Source of the DNA: Providencia burhodogranariea DSM 19968 | Lineage (GTDB): Bacteria > Pseudomonadota > Gammaproteobacteria > Enterobacterales > Enterobacteriaceae | Assembly: GCF_000314855.2 (NCBI RefSeq) | Contig: NZ_KB233224.1 | Location: forward strand, 355,426 to 419,425 | Length of the DNA: 64,000 nucleotides | Reading direction: 5' to 3' | Shown here: piece after piece, positions 1 through 10,182 of the stretch | Position numbering within the stretch: the stretch's first letter is position 1 | How the letters are laid out: the number at the start of each line of letters is the position of its first letter | Notes under the pieces: model-generated | The model's database searches: none | What the model was told of the DNA's origin: nothing | The model's input: only the letters and a program-made list of their open reading frames with translations | Program-made: the position numbers and the translations under genes

Positions 1-1188
1 TTCAATATCATAAATTCCAACTGCACTGAAATTATCAGTTACAGAAAACTCACAAACTGGTACAGCTTCATTTATGATCTGGATGCCATCCTGATCATTT
101 ACAGCCACTCGCCAATTATAAATACCTGACAACAATTTCAATGCAGGAAAATCAATAATGACCTGCCCTTCATTATTCAAAGGAAATGCATCTAAACCAC
201 GCATTGCAGTGGTTGTTCCACAGATATAAACCCCATCCTTACGGTACAAATTAAAGACGAAAGTCAACCCATCAAACTCACCATCTTTCCCCTCATATTT
301 ATAATCGAAAGATAATTTAATATTGTCACCGCTGGCAATCTCCACAACTGAATTGCCAGCTTGGTCGGTAAGAGAAAGATTGATTATTTTTATCAAACGA
401 CTGTTTATTTCATTTTCAATAGCTTTCTGTTCACTTTCTTGTGTTTCTAATGCATTTTTTTGCATATCAGACAAGTAATGTTGAACGGCAACATCAGCAT
501 TACCAAAATAACGCTGAACTCCCTTCTCAAGATATAATGCACTGTTACAAATGTTACGAACTTGATAATCATCATGGGAAACAAATAAGATTGTGCATCC
601 ATGATTTCTAATTTCGTTGAATTTTTTTACGCACTTTCTCTGGAAACGGGAATCCCCTACAGCAAGAATTTCATCAACAATTAAAATTTCTGGGTCAACA
701 TGAATTGCTGTTGCAAAGGCTAAACGAGCAAACATGCCGCTTGAGTATGTTTTAACTGGGCGTTCGAGAAATTCACCAATATCAGCGAAACCAGCTATTT
801 TATCGAAACGCTCTGTGATCTCTTTATGAGTCAATCCCATAAGAGATGCATTCAAATAAACGTTTTCGCGCCCCGTAAACTCTGGATTAAATCCAGCGCC
901 AAGTTCAAGTAAAGGTGCAATGCGACCTTTAGTAAACACAGAACCACTTGTCGGTGACAGAGTTCCGCAGATCATTTGTAGCAAGGTTGACTTACCCGAG
1001 CCATTGACACCAATAATTCCGACTGTTTCACCTTTCTTGATTTCAAAGTTAACAGATTCTAATGCTACAAATTCTTTACCCTTGGCTCCCGGAAATCCCA
1101 ATAAGCTCCCCAAGCGTTGCATAGGGCTAGAATAAATCTTATAAACCTTACGTAAATTTTGAGCAGAAACAACAATATCAGAGGACAT
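1..1188 (-). CDS. wzt: Wzt, ATP-binding subunit of polysaccharide ABC exporter (3' end cut by window edge)
   Basis: Reading frame is open from an ATG at 1188 to the left edge, 396 codons without a stop. Residues 1-240 form an ABC ATPase: Walker A GVNGSGKST near residue 60, signature SSGM near 149, Walker B LIVDE near 169. After a linker (about 210-250) comes a beta-rich domain typical of Wzt proteins that recognise the terminal modification of the O-polysaccharide. The protein powers export of lipid-linked O-antigen across the inner membrane together with Wzm. It overlaps the end of wzm by 11 bp, so the two are translationally coupled. Family assignment is firm; which sugar the C-terminal domain binds cannot be read from the sequence, and the real C-terminus lies outside the window. 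Confidence 0.92.
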   Translation of the reverse strand, partial: MSSDIVVSAQNLRKVYKIYSSPMQRLGSLLGFPGAKGKEFVALESVNFEIKKGETVGIIGVNGSGKSTLLQMICGTLSPTSGSVFTKGRIAPLLELGAGFNPEFTGRENVYLNASLMGLTHKEITERFDKIAGFADIGEFLERPVKTYSSGMFARLAFATAIHVDPEILIVDEILAVGDSRFQRKCVKKFNEIRNHGCTILFVSHDDYQVRNICNSALYLEKGVQRYFGNADVAVQHYLSDMQKNALETQESEQKAIENEINSRLIKIINLSLTDQAGNSVVEIASGDNIKLSFDYKYEGKDGEFDGLTFVFNLYRKDGVYICGTTTAMRGLDAFPLNNEGQVIIDFPALKLLSGIYNWRVAVNDQDGIQIINEAVPVCEFSVTDNFSAVGIYDIE

Positions 1189-1957
1189 CAGCAAAGCCTC
1201 TCCTTACCTTTTTGAACCAAGCCATGGATAAGCCATACAGCACGATACTGACTCCCCAATAAATTGCATACCCTTCTAGGCTAAATAGCTTGCCATAAAG
1301 TACAACATCGCGTAGGGACTCAATGATAAAGGTTAATGGATTGATATATATCAGCACTCGATATTGTTCTGGCACCGAAGTGATTGGATAGAAAATAGGC
1401 GACATAAATAACATTAAGGCAATTAAAACAGAAACAACCTGCCCCATATCGCGAAGATAAACACCTAAAGAGGATAAGAATAATGAAATGCTATACGATA
1501 ATAAAATTAAAGGGAGCATGACAATTGGTACTAACAACACCATAAAGCTAACAGGCTGCTTTAAGAAAATACAAAATACTGCAAAAACAATACATCCCAT
1601 TAAGAATTGAAATAATGCGCCTAAAACAGACACCCAACATAAAGACTCAAGAGGAAACAATATTTTTTTTACATAACTAACATTGTTTACATATATGGTT
1701 GTTGCTTTACCGAGGCACTCAGCCATGAAACCATGAGCTAGAAGCCCAGTAAACATAATTAATGTGTAATTTTCTGTCGACGTTAGTCCCCACTTAGCTT
1801 TAAAAACAAAACCAAAAATAAAGCTATAAATAGAGAGCATAATCACAGGGTTAAGCAAAGACCATACAATACCCAGGCTAGTCCCCCGATAACGACTTTC
1901 AACATCTCGCTTGGTAAGATTATAAATCAAACCAGTATTTCTTAACAAAGTTATCAT
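1178..1957 (-). CDS. wzm: Wzm, permease of polysaccharide ABC exporter
   Basis: 259 aa hydrophobic protein with about six membrane segments and the ABC-2 (TagG/Wzm/KpsM) motif near the N-terminus, residues TKRDVESRYRGTSLGIVWSL, followed by NPVIMLSIYSFIFG. It forms the membrane channel through which a completed undecaprenyl-linked O-polysaccharide is exported, energised by Wzt, whose gene overlaps its 3' end. It starts one base after the rfbD stop, in a tight leftward operon rfbC-rfbD-wzm-wzt. The pair implies ABC-transporter-dependent O-antigen synthesis, not a Wzy/Wzx pathway, at least for this cluster. Confidence 0.92.
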   Translation of the reverse strand: MITLLRNTGLIYNLTKRDVESRYRGTSLGIVWSLLNPVIMLSIYSFIFGFVFKAKWGLTSTENYTLIMFTGLLAHGFMAECLGKATTIYVNNVSYVKKILFPLESLCWVSVLGALFQFLMGCIVFAVFCIFLKQPVSFMVLLVPIVMLPLILLSYSISLFLSSLGVYLRDMGQVVSVLIALMLFMSPIFYPITSVPEQYRVLIYINPLTFIIESLRDVVLYGKLFSLEGYAIYWGVSIVLYGLSMAWFKKVRRGFADVL

Positions 1958-1958
1958 A

Positions 1959-2840
1959 TTAATTATTCATCTGAGAAATAATTTTGGGAATCACTTTACC
2001 TAAACTACGCAGCCAGTCACTACTAGATATTCCGCGTTCTCGGTATATTTTTTCACAGTCAAGTATCGCATTTTTAGGCCTTTTAGCTGCGCATTTATAT
2101 TCTTCACTACTAATTGAAGATAGTGTCAATGAGTTGTATTTTTCATCAAAAATTTTGGCAATAGCAAAAATTTCTGCAGCAAATTCATACCATGAAACAG
2201 ATCTGTCACCACAAAAATGGTATAACTCAGATTCATTCACACCTTGGCCAATGATCGTAAGAATACATTTAGCCAAATCACCAGCGTACGTAGGGCAACC
2301 AAATTGGTCATTAATAACAGCAAGTGATTTACGTGTTATCCCCAGCTTCAGCATCGTATGCACAAAAGAACAACCATATTCGCTAAATAACCAAGAGGTA
2401 CGAATAACAACGGTGCGAGAACACGCTAGCATCGCTGCATTCTCGCCAAGCAACTTGGTTTGACCATAAACGTTTAACGGTCTCGTTGATGCCTTTTCAC
2501 ACAAAGGTGCACCACCTTCTATACCGCTAAAAACATAATCTGTTGATATATGAATGAGTGGAATACTATTAATCTCCGCAGCAATAGCTAAATTCCTAGG
2601 ACCGATAGCATTTGTAGCCTCTGCCGCTAAGAGTTCTTCTTCAGCTTTATCGACCAAGGTATAAGCCGCGGTATTTACAATAAAATCTACATTCAATTCA
2701 GAGACCGTAGCCTGAACGGCAGGACAATCAGTAATATCAAGCTGTTTGTGATCTAGGCGAATAACCTGCCAGTTTTCTGGCAAAGCATCAACTAGACAAT
2801 GAGCCAGCTGGCTATTGCCACCAGTTAACAATATACGCAT
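1959..2840 (-). CDS. rfbD: dTDP-4-dehydrorhamnose reductase RmlD
   Basis: 293 aa, the usual length. An N-terminal Rossmann motif (MRILLTGGNSQLAHCL) is followed by the extended SDR catalytic signature STDYVFSG with the Y...K pair completed by YGQTKLLGE. It reduces dTDP-4-keto-rhamnose to dTDP-L-rhamnose with NAD(P)H, the last step of rhamnose precursor synthesis in the cytoplasm. The ATG directly follows the TAA of rfbC with no gap. rfbB and rfbA, which make the earlier intermediates, are not in the window and may lie further left or elsewhere. Rhamnose is therefore a likely component of the exported polysaccharide. Confidence 0.95.
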   Translation of the reverse strand: MRILLTGGNSQLAHCLVDALPENWQVIRLDHKQLDITDCPAVQATVSELNVDFIVNTAAYTLVDKAEEELLAAEATNAIGPRNLAIAAEINSIPLIHISTDYVFSGIEGGAPLCEKASTRPLNVYGQTKLLGENAAMLACSRTVVIRTSWLFSEYGCSFVHTMLKLGITRKSLAVINDQFGCPTYAGDLAKCILTIIGQGVNESELYHFCGDRSVSWYEFAAEIFAIAKIFDEKYNSLTLSSISSEEYKCAAKRPKNAILDCEKIYRERGISSSDWLRSLGKVIPKIISQMNN

Positions 2841-3374
2841 TTAAAAAAGCTCACTGAATAATTTGCCGTTAAGATCTTTCTCAGAAAGTAAAGGGTGCTT
2901 TATAGGCCATTCAATCGCGAGTTCAGGATCGTCCCATCTCAAACAATGCTCGTTATTGGGATCATAATAATCAGTACATTTATAGGCGAAATCAACCTCA
3001 TCACTTAGTACCAAGAAACCATGGGCAAGACCAGGAGGAATCCAAAGTTGCTTTTTGTTGTCTTCCGACAGGTGAACTCCTAACCATTTCTTGAAAGAAG
3101 GTGAGTTCGGGCGAATGTCAACCACGACATCATAAACCTCACCCCTTAGCGCGTAAACCAACTTCCCTTGAGGGCGAACACTCTGAAAGTGTAATCCTCT
3201 AAGCACGCCACGAACCGAATGAGAATAATTATCCTGAACAAAGTTATTTTCAATATCAAGAAATTCTTTGTAACGCTGCATTTGAAATGTTTCAAAAAAG
3301 AAACCTCGCCCATCACCGAAAATCTTGGGTTCAATAATCTTGACGCCTGCGATCTCTGTATCAATAACATTCAT
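2841..3374 (-). CDS. rfbC: dTDP-4-dehydrorhamnose 3,5-epimerase RmlC
   Basis: 177 aa from the ATG at 3374. A GTG four codons upstream (3386) is possible, but the start MNVIDTEIAGVKIIEPKIFG aligns with the family start and has a GTGAG Shine-Dalgarno-like stretch. The cupin core carries the conserved GDGRGFFFETF, VQDNYSHSVRGVLRGLHFQ and KLVYALRGEVYDVVVDIR stretches. It epimerises C3 and C5 of dTDP-4-keto-6-deoxyglucose. It is the first gene of the visible polysaccharide operon, so its promoter should be in the AT-rich stretch to the right; no JUMPstart/ops element was recognised there. Confidence 0.94.
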   Translation of the reverse strand: MNVIDTEIAGVKIIEPKIFGDGRGFFFETFQMQRYKEFLDIENNFVQDNYSHSVRGVLRGLHFQSVRPQGKLVYALRGEVYDVVVDIRPNSPSFKKWLGVHLSEDNKKQLWIPPGLAHGFLVLSDEVDFAYKCTDYYDPNNEHCLRWDDPELAIEWPIKHPLLSEKDLNGKLFSELF

Positions 3375-4315
3375 TTGATTACTCACTTACTCAAAATTTT
3401 CTATCTAGTCAGGATATTCCCTAGCACTACCGTTATTTGGATAATTTCAGAACGCCGTCATTGATATTATTGACATGCAGCTAAGCATGCTCTAAATCAA
3501 TGCCAACTAGTTCGTGCGACTAGATAGTATGGTTTAGTTGTTATTGGTGGTGTTGGTGTTATCAACAAAATTGGCCACTGCTTTAGAATTGCTCTGAACC
3601 ATCGTTCTGATTTATCGCGTAATAACCGACAGTCATAGCCATTCATTTTTTAGGCTTCTGAAGAACCGTTTTATCGGTTTTGTTATCCCCGTAGTTTCCT
3701 CAGCAGTTCATACTTTTATTAAGTCAATATATAGACACATATTTAAGCACTTACTCAAATTTTGCTAAATGTAAGAGAATAAGTTTATAGAAAATATAAT
3801 TAAATTTTCCATAAACTTAGTACAAATACTTAGTGAGCTAAATTTACTAAATATACATTAAAGAAACAAGTAAACATGAAAAATACTTATTAATTAACTT
3901 AGATAAACCGCAAAATTAATGCCTTAAGTGGTTTTAATGGAATATCATGCTGATTGAAAATTTAAACTGTACCCCGTGATGAATGCCATCGATATTAAAT
4001 AAATTCATTAGATTGAATAACTATTCGGCACCCCACATTGATTGTTGAGTGGCGCTCAAATAGTTAAATAATGCCCAGAATACAAGGGCATTACAAAATA
4101 GTAGAGAGTGAAGTTATCTTAATTACGCTCTAATTATTCGTAAATGGTCGATACATTTTATCTATTAATCAACTAAGAATAAGAAAGAGATATCGCCTAT
4201 ATTTTATAAGGCTAATAACTAGAGAGTTGGTGAAAAATGCCTATAGCACGGCATAAAGCAGTCAGTAAGCGATGTGATAGTAGACTTATTATGAAAGGCT
4301 CACAGCTAGCCAAAA
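3375..4315. other. AT-rich intergenic region right of the polysaccharide operon
   Basis: About 940 bp with no convincing gene. It must contain the leftward promoter for rfbC. Around 3552-3620 there is a stretch resembling the end of the IS3-family remnant at 39.6 kb (separate entry). The remainder (3.7-4.3 kb) is AT-rich, with stops in all frames. Confidence 0.5.
3552..3620 (-). mobile_element. Possible IS3-family end remnant
   Basis: The segment resembles, by eye, the inverted-repeat end and transposase 3' end at 39626-39690: both contain TCAACAAAATT followed by TGGCCACTGCTTTAG or TGGTCACAGTTTTAG-like sequence and then a CGTTCTG motif. No coding capacity remains. The similarity is short and imperfect, so this is tentative. 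Confidence 0.3.
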
Positions 4316-4676
4316 TTATTTTAATTTTTGGTGTTTTTTAAATGCCACTTTGATATCTATCTCATCTTCCGAGAAAGCTAATGTTGTTTCTTGAAAAATT
4401 GTTATTGCCAGTTTTTTTAATGAACGCATTTTACTTGATTCAGTGGTTGATTTCAGTCTAATACTGCTCATCAAAGAGCCGACATCGACATACATATAGT
4501 ACGGTATTTTCTTTATCAATATGGGCATCGATTGGTTCAAAAGTCACTGTTACATCTTTCTTAATCAGATCAAAGCTAGCGACCTTAATCACATGAAAAT
4601 AACGGTTATCACCGTTTTCATCTTTGATAAATCCAAAACCTTTATCGTCAAACCACGTTGTGATCGTTCCATTCAT
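4316..4676 (-). pseudogene. Broken cold-shock-domain protein gene
   Basis: The N-terminal frame, from ATG 4676, encodes a cold-shock-like start (MNGTITTWFDDKGFGFIKD, then YFHVIKV) and ends at 4458 after 72 codons. The overlapping second frame, down to 4316, encodes SLMSSIRLKS followed by MRSLKKLAITIFQETTLAFS and then SEDEIDIKV. From memory of enterobacterial homologues these are the two ends of one longer protein (CSD plus C-terminal domain): here the middle is deleted and a small insertion near 4465-4490 changes frame. The short RNA-binding domain might still be made, but the complete protein cannot be. The reading as one decayed gene is inference from family recall. Confidence 0.65.
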
Positions 4677-4873
4677 CGCTATTACCGCTTACTTAATTAT
4701 CTGCTAGCTTTGGCAATATGTACTATAAAGCACAATGTCTGAATATTCTAATTCATTGATTTAAATATGATAAATTTTTGATGTGTGAACGAGAATATGA
4801 TACGAATGGTCAGATTCGCCTGTCGACTTAAAATTGGTTATCATCCACTCCCACTCTTCGTTTGGATAGCCTG

Positions 4874-5572
4874 ATGTCTAAGATTATCGATACCTTTATT
4901 GCTCCGCCCTGCCATGACAAGATCGAAACCCTCTATCAGGATGACCATTTAGTCCTTATCAATAAACCTGCTGGCCTGTTAAGTCTTTCAGGAAAAAACC
5001 CACAAAATCTCGATTCGGTACATCATCGTCTAGCAAAGATCTTTCCCGGCTGCACACTAGTGCACCGCCTAGATTTCGGTACTTCTGGGCTGATGGTGAT
5101 TGCGCGTAATAAAGCAATAAATGCTGTCCTCTGCCAACAGTTCAGTCAGCGCACAGTGACCAAAGTCTACAGCGCACTACTCTGTGGACATTTGGATAAC
5201 AACGAAGGCGTGATAGATGCCGCAATAGCCAAAGACCCTGCATTGTTTCCGTTGATGTCAATTTGTGCAATCCACGGTAAGCCGGCTCGCTCCAACTATC
5301 AGGTTATTGAGCGCTTTTATCTGGCGTTGGAAGATGGGACGTCATTACCATTGACTCGCGTACAGCTGACACCAGAAACTGGACGGACTCATCAACTTCG
5401 AATCCACTGTCAGCTATTAGGCCACCCTATTTTGGGTTGTGACTTATATGGCGGCCGCCTGCTGCCAGGAACTGAACAGACTCCAAGGTTGATGCTACAT
5501 GCTAGTGAGCTGTGTTTTGATCATCCCATAAGTAAAGAACGGATTAATGCTTATAATGCCAGTCCGTTCTAA
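4874..5572 (+). CDS. RluA-family 23S rRNA/tRNA pseudouridine synthase
   Basis: 232 aa from the ATG at 4874, preceded by GGAT; an in-frame TTG at 4862 is less likely. The RluA catalytic motif HRLDFGTSGLMV holds the nucleophilic aspartate, and GRTHQLRIHCQLLGHPILG is the conserved C-terminal motif. There is no S4 domain. It isomerises uridine to pseudouridine in a structured RNA. It resembles RluA more than RluB/C/D by size, but the target is not certain. It stands alone, with yaiL converging from the right. A copy of its first ~45 bases reappears as a fragment at 26472-26520. Confidence 0.85.
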   Translation: MSKIIDTFIAPPCHDKIETLYQDDHLVLINKPAGLLSLSGKNPQNLDSVHHRLAKIFPGCTLVHRLDFGTSGLMVIARNKAINAVLCQQFSQRTVTKVYSALLCGHLDNNEGVIDAAIAKDPALFPLMSICAIHGKPARSNYQVIERFYLALEDGTSLPLTRVQLTPETGRTHQLRIHCQLLGHPILGCDLYGGRLLPGTEQTPRLMLHASELCFDHPISKERINAYNASPF

Positions 5573-5598
5573 ACACAAAAGCAGCTGCAAAACGTTAA

Positions 5599-6138
5599 TT
5601 ACCACATTAAATCATCGGGTACTTTAAAGTCTGCATATGGATCTTCTTCATCATGCTCTTCCTGACTAAGCGCATTATTTAATACAATGCTGCTCTCGTC
5701 TCGCTGAGCTATTTTATCGGCTACGCTTGCGGGGATAATCGCGTATTTACACTCGTCACTGTTATCAATAACTAAACGAGCAATGGCGAGGCGACCACTG
5801 ATCAGCTGAGCTTGAGTCACCTTATCCACTTCTATCTGTTTAATTAAATTATTATCCGTAAAGTTAAAACCAATATTGCCTTTCGAAATATCGATTCTAT
5901 TCATTTCAATAAGCTGCTTCACCTGAGCTTTATATTCTTTAAATAAAGCAGCTTGTTTTTGTTGTTCGTTTAGCTGTTTATCGCGTTCAAGTTGGGCTTT
6001 TTTATTCTCTTCCACAGCTTCTCTTGCCTCACGAGCCTGAACTCGTGACTTTTTAGCTGTTCTTTGGACTTTCGCCATTTTTTTACTGGTCACTAATCCA
6101 GCTTTTAGCATCTGCTCTTGTAAGGTGAGTTTTGTCAT
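5599..6138 (-). CDS. yaiL: YaiL family protein (DUF2058)
   Basis: 179 aa. The N-terminus TKLTLQEQMLKAGLVTSKK and a long charged, probably coiled-coil helix (residues about 25-75, rich in K, E, A, Q) are typical of the DUF2058/YaiL family, described as a nucleoprotein or polynucleotide-associated protein of unknown function. The C-terminal part is a small globular domain ending in an acidic tail (EEHDEEDPYADF). Single gene, convergent with the pseudouridine synthase. Family identification is good; the function is not established. Confidence 0.85.
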   Translation of the reverse strand: MTKLTLQEQMLKAGLVTSKKMAKVQRTAKKSRVQAREAREAVEENKKAQLERDKQLNEQQKQAALFKEYKAQVKQLIEMNRIDISKGNIGFNFTDNNLIKQIEVDKVTQAQLISGRLAIARLVIDNSDECKYAIIPASVADKIAQRDESSIVLNNALSQEEHDEEDPYADFKVPDDLMW

Positions 6139-6310
6139 CTTCGTCTCTAAATCAGTTGAATAATTTGTGGGATTATACCTGTAATTTTTGAGGCTGTACC
6201 CAATTGCAAGTCCTGAACACGGTGTAACTTAAGTTTACAGGAAATGGGGTAAGCCGCTCTCAGGATTTTGACACAACGACCTATTTCAAATACAAAGCCG
6301 ACCGATCCAA

Positions 6311-9067
6311 TTAGCTTTCAACCTTATCTAACCACTCTTCTATCACCTGCAAAGCATATTGAACATCTTCTCTTAATACGGGTGTAGCTTGAGGATCTTG
6401 CTCTAACGCTGCGCATGCTTCTGTCCCCGCTTGCATTCCAAGGCTAGCACAACTGCTTTTTAATTGGTGAGCAAGGCGTTTGATGAGCTCACTGTTTTGC
6501 TGCACACGGGCTATATCAATCTCATCTAATAGCGGCAGTGAATGTTGTTTAAAAATAGCTAACCACTCACGAATTTTTGGGTACCCCATCAGCTGAGCAT
6601 CATTTTTTAACTGTTGTATGTCTACTCGTTGTTTTTGCGAAAAGGTAACACCCAAGGTCTCTCCACCACCTGAAATATAATGCGTGATTAATTGGTTAAG
6701 CGTATCCCTTGGGATTGGTTTTTGGATAATGCCCCGAAAAAGCTGGCTAGTACGTAAGCGAAGTGTTTCATCAATAACATGTGCACTAAAACCAATCAAG
6801 ATAAGTGATGGGTATTGCTTTGCCAATTGTTTGGCTAATGTAATACCGTCAATATCTGGCAAGCCAAAATCGACTAATGCCGCGGTAAATTGCTGGTCAT
6901 TTTGCAATATGTTTAACGCATCACCCGCTGAGTCGGCAACCGTAACTTGAGCGCCACTCACAGTTAACATTTCTCGACTTATTTTTTGTGTTAATGGATT
7001 ATCTTCAATTAATAATAAACGTACGCCACGTAAGTCAATGGGGTGATCTAAGGATTTACTCACTGTTTGCTTAGCAATACACAATGGCAAGGTTAAACGA
7101 AAACAACTCCCAACACCAACTTGGCTATTGACGGTTAACTCTCCTCCCATTGCTTGAGCAAGGCTGGCACTAATCGTAAGTCCTAGCCCTGTTCCGCCTT
7201 GGGTACTATCTACTTGTACAAAGGGTTGAAAAATATCGACTAAACGCGCTTCATCAATACCACAACCGGAATCTTCCACTTCGATAAACCAGTATTTACC
7301 GTAACTGCAACTGCGTAAAATAATTTGCCCTTGCTGAGTAAAGCGCAGTGCGTTACTCAATAAATTGGTAATAATTTGTCGGATACGGCGAGGGTCCCCT
7401 TGAAGAGCTACTGGCAGATTGTCAGCAAAATCCGCGACAATATTCACTGCACGGTTTTTCTTACTGGCATTCATTAAGTAGAGTGTACTTTCTAATAGTG
7501 GTTTAGGTTCAAAAGGCTCATCGCTAATCGATACGTTTTTCCCTCCCGCTTCAATGGCAGAATAGTCCAAAATATCATTGAGGATGGCAAGTAATGACTC
7601 CCCTGAGTCAGTAATTGCATGAAGATCCTCCGAATACTGAGAGAGTGCTGGGTTTTCAGAAAGTAGCTGAGCTGTTCCTAAAACACCATACAATGGCGTA
7701 CGTATTTCATGGCTCATTGCAGCCAAAAATGCCGACTTAGCTTGGTTGGCTTTCTCCGCTTCAGCGCGCGCTTGACGATGCTCAACAACTAGCACACGAA
7801 GCTCTGCGGTACGCGATTTCACTTGGTCTGCTAACTGTTCCCGTTGACTATTAAGGGCATGAACATTCGCGCGAAATGCATCCATTAAGCGGCCAATGGT
7901 ATCCAGTTCTTTAACCCCTGCCGTTTCTGGAAAAGCGGAATCGATATCACCTTCTAATAGGCGTTGTAGCGCTTGTGTTTGCTGTGCTAATGGCTTAGTC
8001 ACTAAACGATAAACTACTCGCCACAAAATGAGGATCAGTGAAAAAAGGGAAACTGCACTAAGTACTAACAACCAATTTTGCCCACGTTCACTTGCTTGTT
8101 CTAATTGCGTTAAAGCAGATTGGTTGCGTAATTCAATCGTATCCACCAACTGCGTCACTTCACTACTAAAGCGAGCAAATTGGTCAATATTATTTTGTGA
8201 TAATATCTGTAAACGCGTTGTAATATCATTATCTTGCCGATAAAGGGCAATAAGCTCGACATATCGAGCCACAATAGCTAATGACATTTCCACTTGGCTC
8301 TGCACGACAGGATCTTCGATGTATTTTTGGCGACGATGTAAAATCTTTACTGTCGCATTGAGCTGATTATCTAATTCCGCGGCATTATGATGCAATGGGT
8401 TGGAGCCTAGATTTAATACCATTTGCTGCACGCGTATTGCATTTAAGCGTAGTTCATTCATTTGGCTAATATATTCTAAATCGATATCAATTAATCGATC
8501 TAGTGCATTTTCCGCCTGCTCTGCTTGGTTTCTCTCAATAAAATCATAAATACTGACTTGAGTTGCTCCCGCTGAGGTGGCAGCGTTATTGGCTTGACCA
8601 TGTGCCATTTTGGCAATATCACCCGCGGCTGAAATAATATTCAGTCTGAGTTGTTGTTGCTCATTACGTAGTTGTAACCTCTGCCCCACTAATGTACCTT
8701 GCTGACTTAACGAACGTGCTATTTCTTGTTCTTGTTGCTCAATAGCATTCGTATCAAAACCTTGTTGGCGTAGTATTTTCAGTAAGTTCGTTATTTTTAA
8801 ACTCTGTGCAGCTAACATCCGCCCTTGAGCTAACCAGATACCTTCACTATCTGCATTAGTTAAGTTTTGCGCAGAGAATAGTTCCCATGCACTTGCCTCG
8901 CTAAGTTGGCGAGCCATATTCATGGTAGGGATAACTGCTTGAGTATTATCCTTTTCAACCTGACTCACAAAGCGTAGGTTATACCACCCAACAAGGGTGC
9001 TGATGAAAGTCAGAGCGGCCATTAATGCAAAGCCCATCCACAATCGTCGAGTCAGCGATAAATTCAC
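6311..9067 (-). CDS. torS: TorS, hybrid sensor histidine kinase for TMAO
   Basis: 918 aa, close to the E. coli length. Order: N-terminal membrane helix (about 10-30), long helical periplasmic sensor (30-330), second helix ([19 protein letters not shown], about 333-352), HAMP, dimerisation/phosphoacceptor motif [13 protein letters not shown] near residue 450, HATPase with [10 protein letters not shown] and GTGLGLTIS, receiver domain with [12 protein letters not shown] (Asp near 725), and C-terminal Hpt with [12 protein letters not shown] (His near 853). It forms a four-step phosphorelay to TorR when TorT reports TMAO. It is divergent from torT, the same arrangement as in E. coli. Confidence 0.96.
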   Translation of the reverse strand: MNLSLTRRLWMGFALMAALTFISTLVGWYNLRFVSQVEKDNTQAVIPTMNMARQLSEASAWELFSAQNLTNADSEGIWLAQGRMLAAQSLKITNLLKILRQQGFDTNAIEQQEQEIARSLSQQGTLVGQRLQLRNEQQQLRLNIISAAGDIAKMAHGQANNAATSAGATQVSIYDFIERNQAEQAENALDRLIDIDLEYISQMNELRLNAIRVQQMVLNLGSNPLHHNAAELDNQLNATVKILHRRQKYIEDPVVQSQVEMSLAIVARYVELIALYRQDNDITTRLQILSQNNIDQFARFSSEVTQLVDTIELRNQSALTQLEQASERGQNWLLVLSAVSLFSLILILWRVVYRLVTKPLAQQTQALQRLLEGDIDSAFPETAGVKELDTIGRLMDAFRANVHALNSQREQLADQVKSRTAELRVLVVEHRQARAEAEKANQAKSAFLAAMSHEIRTPLYGVLGTAQLLSENPALSQYSEDLHAITDSGESLLAILNDILDYSAIEAGGKNVSISDEPFEPKPLLESTLYLMNASKKNRAVNIVADFADNLPVALQGDPRRIRQIITNLLSNALRFTQQGQIILRSCSYGKYWFIEVEDSGCGIDEARLVDIFQPFVQVDSTQGGTGLGLTISASLAQAMGGELTVNSQVGVGSCFRLTLPLCIAKQTVSKSLDHPIDLRGVRLLLIEDNPLTQKISREMLTVSGAQVTVADSAGDALNILQNDQQFTAALVDFGLPDIDGITLAKQLAKQYPSLILIGFSAHVIDETLRLRTSQLFRGIIQKPIPRDTLNQLITHYISGGGETLGVTFSQKQRVDIQQLKNDAQLMGYPKIREWLAIFKQHSLPLLDEIDIARVQQNSELIKRLAHQLKSSCASLGMQAGTEACAALEQDPQATPVLREDVQYALQVIEEWLDKVES

Positions 9068-9150
9068 AGTTTGATAGCCTACAAATTAAAAAGGTTGAGT
9101 TCGCAATAAGAAAGCATTTACGATAACGGTTTATCGTCTATGAGGCTATC

Positions 9151-10182
9151 ATGCGCATATTTATTTTATTCTTTATCACTTTTTACTCGATGCTTGGTTT
9201 AGCAGCAAGTAAAAATAATGCGTTACTGCATTGGCGTGATGAGCTGCGATTTGATAGCCAAAAACAATCCTCCACAGAGGCCACAAATGTTTGGAAACTG
9301 TGCGCATTATATCCCAGCCTGAAAGACTCCTATTGGCTGTCAGTTAATTATGGTATGCAAAAAGCAGCACATACCTATGGTATCGACCTAAAGGTGTTAG
9401 AAGCCGGTGGCTATAATCAACTGGCAATTCAACAAAAACAGATAACACAATGTAAACAGTGGGGAGCAGATGCCATCTTACTTGGCAGCAGTACAACCAC
9501 GTTTCCAAATCTGACACAGCAAGTCGGTGATTTACCGGTTATTGAAGTGATCAATGCCATTCATGATAAAACGGTGAAAACACGAGTTGGCGTTCCTTGG
9601 TTCCAAATGGGATATCAGCCCGGCCGTTACTTAGTGCAATGGAGTAATGGTAACCCATTGAAAGTCTTACTCATGCCCGGTCCTGATAACGCAGGCGGCA
9701 GCCGTGAAATGGAAGCAGGTTTTCGCGAGGCAATTGCAGGAAGCCAAGTCCAAATCATCGATATTGCCCTTGGCGATAATGATCTTGAGGTGCAACGTAA
9801 TTTATTACAAGAGGCCTTAGAAGACCATCCTGATATCGACGTTGTTGCCGGAACGGCTATCGCTGCGGAAGCTGCGATGGGGGAAGGTCGCAATCTCAAA
9901 AAGCCCTTGAAAATTGTCTCTTTTTATCTTTCACATCAAGTTTATCGAGGCTTAAAAAGAGGACGGATCATTATGGCAACAAGTGACCAAATGGTTTGGC
10001 AAGGTGAGTTAGCTATTGAACAAGCAATTAAGGTATTACAAGGCCAGCCGGTACTCGATAATATTAGCCCACCTATCTTAGTGCTGACAGAAGAAAATAC
10101 AAATAAAGAACACTTGCATTCTTCGTTATCTCCGGGTGGCTTCCGACCAGTTTATCAATATACATCTGCGGCTAAAAAGTAA
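9151..10182 (+). CDS. torT: TorT, periplasmic TMAO-sensing protein
   Basis: 343 aa. Signal peptide at residues 1-19 (MRIFILFFITFYSMLGLAA). The mature part is a type I periplasmic-binding-protein fold related to sugar receptors, with VWKLCALYPSLKDSYWLSVN and QCKQWGADAILLGSS. It binds TMAO in the periplasm and docks on the TorS sensor domain. It is transcribed rightward from an 83-bp spacer shared with torS; its last 28 bp overlap the end of torR, which runs the other way. Confidence 0.95.
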   Translation: MRIFILFFITFYSMLGLAASKNNALLHWRDELRFDSQKQSSTEATNVWKLCALYPSLKDSYWLSVNYGMQKAAHTYGIDLKVLEAGGYNQLAIQQKQITQCKQWGADAILLGSSTTTFPNLTQQVGDLPVIEVINAIHDKTVKTRVGVPWFQMGYQPGRYLVQWSNGNPLKVLLMPGPDNAGGSREMEAGFREAIAGSQVQIIDIALGDNDLEVQRNLLQEALEDHPDIDVVAGTAIAAEAAMGEGRNLKKPLKIVSFYLSHQVYRGLKRGRIIMATSDQMVWQGELAIEQAIKVLQGQPVLDNISPPILVLTEENTNKEHLHSSLSPGGFRPVYQYTSAAKK

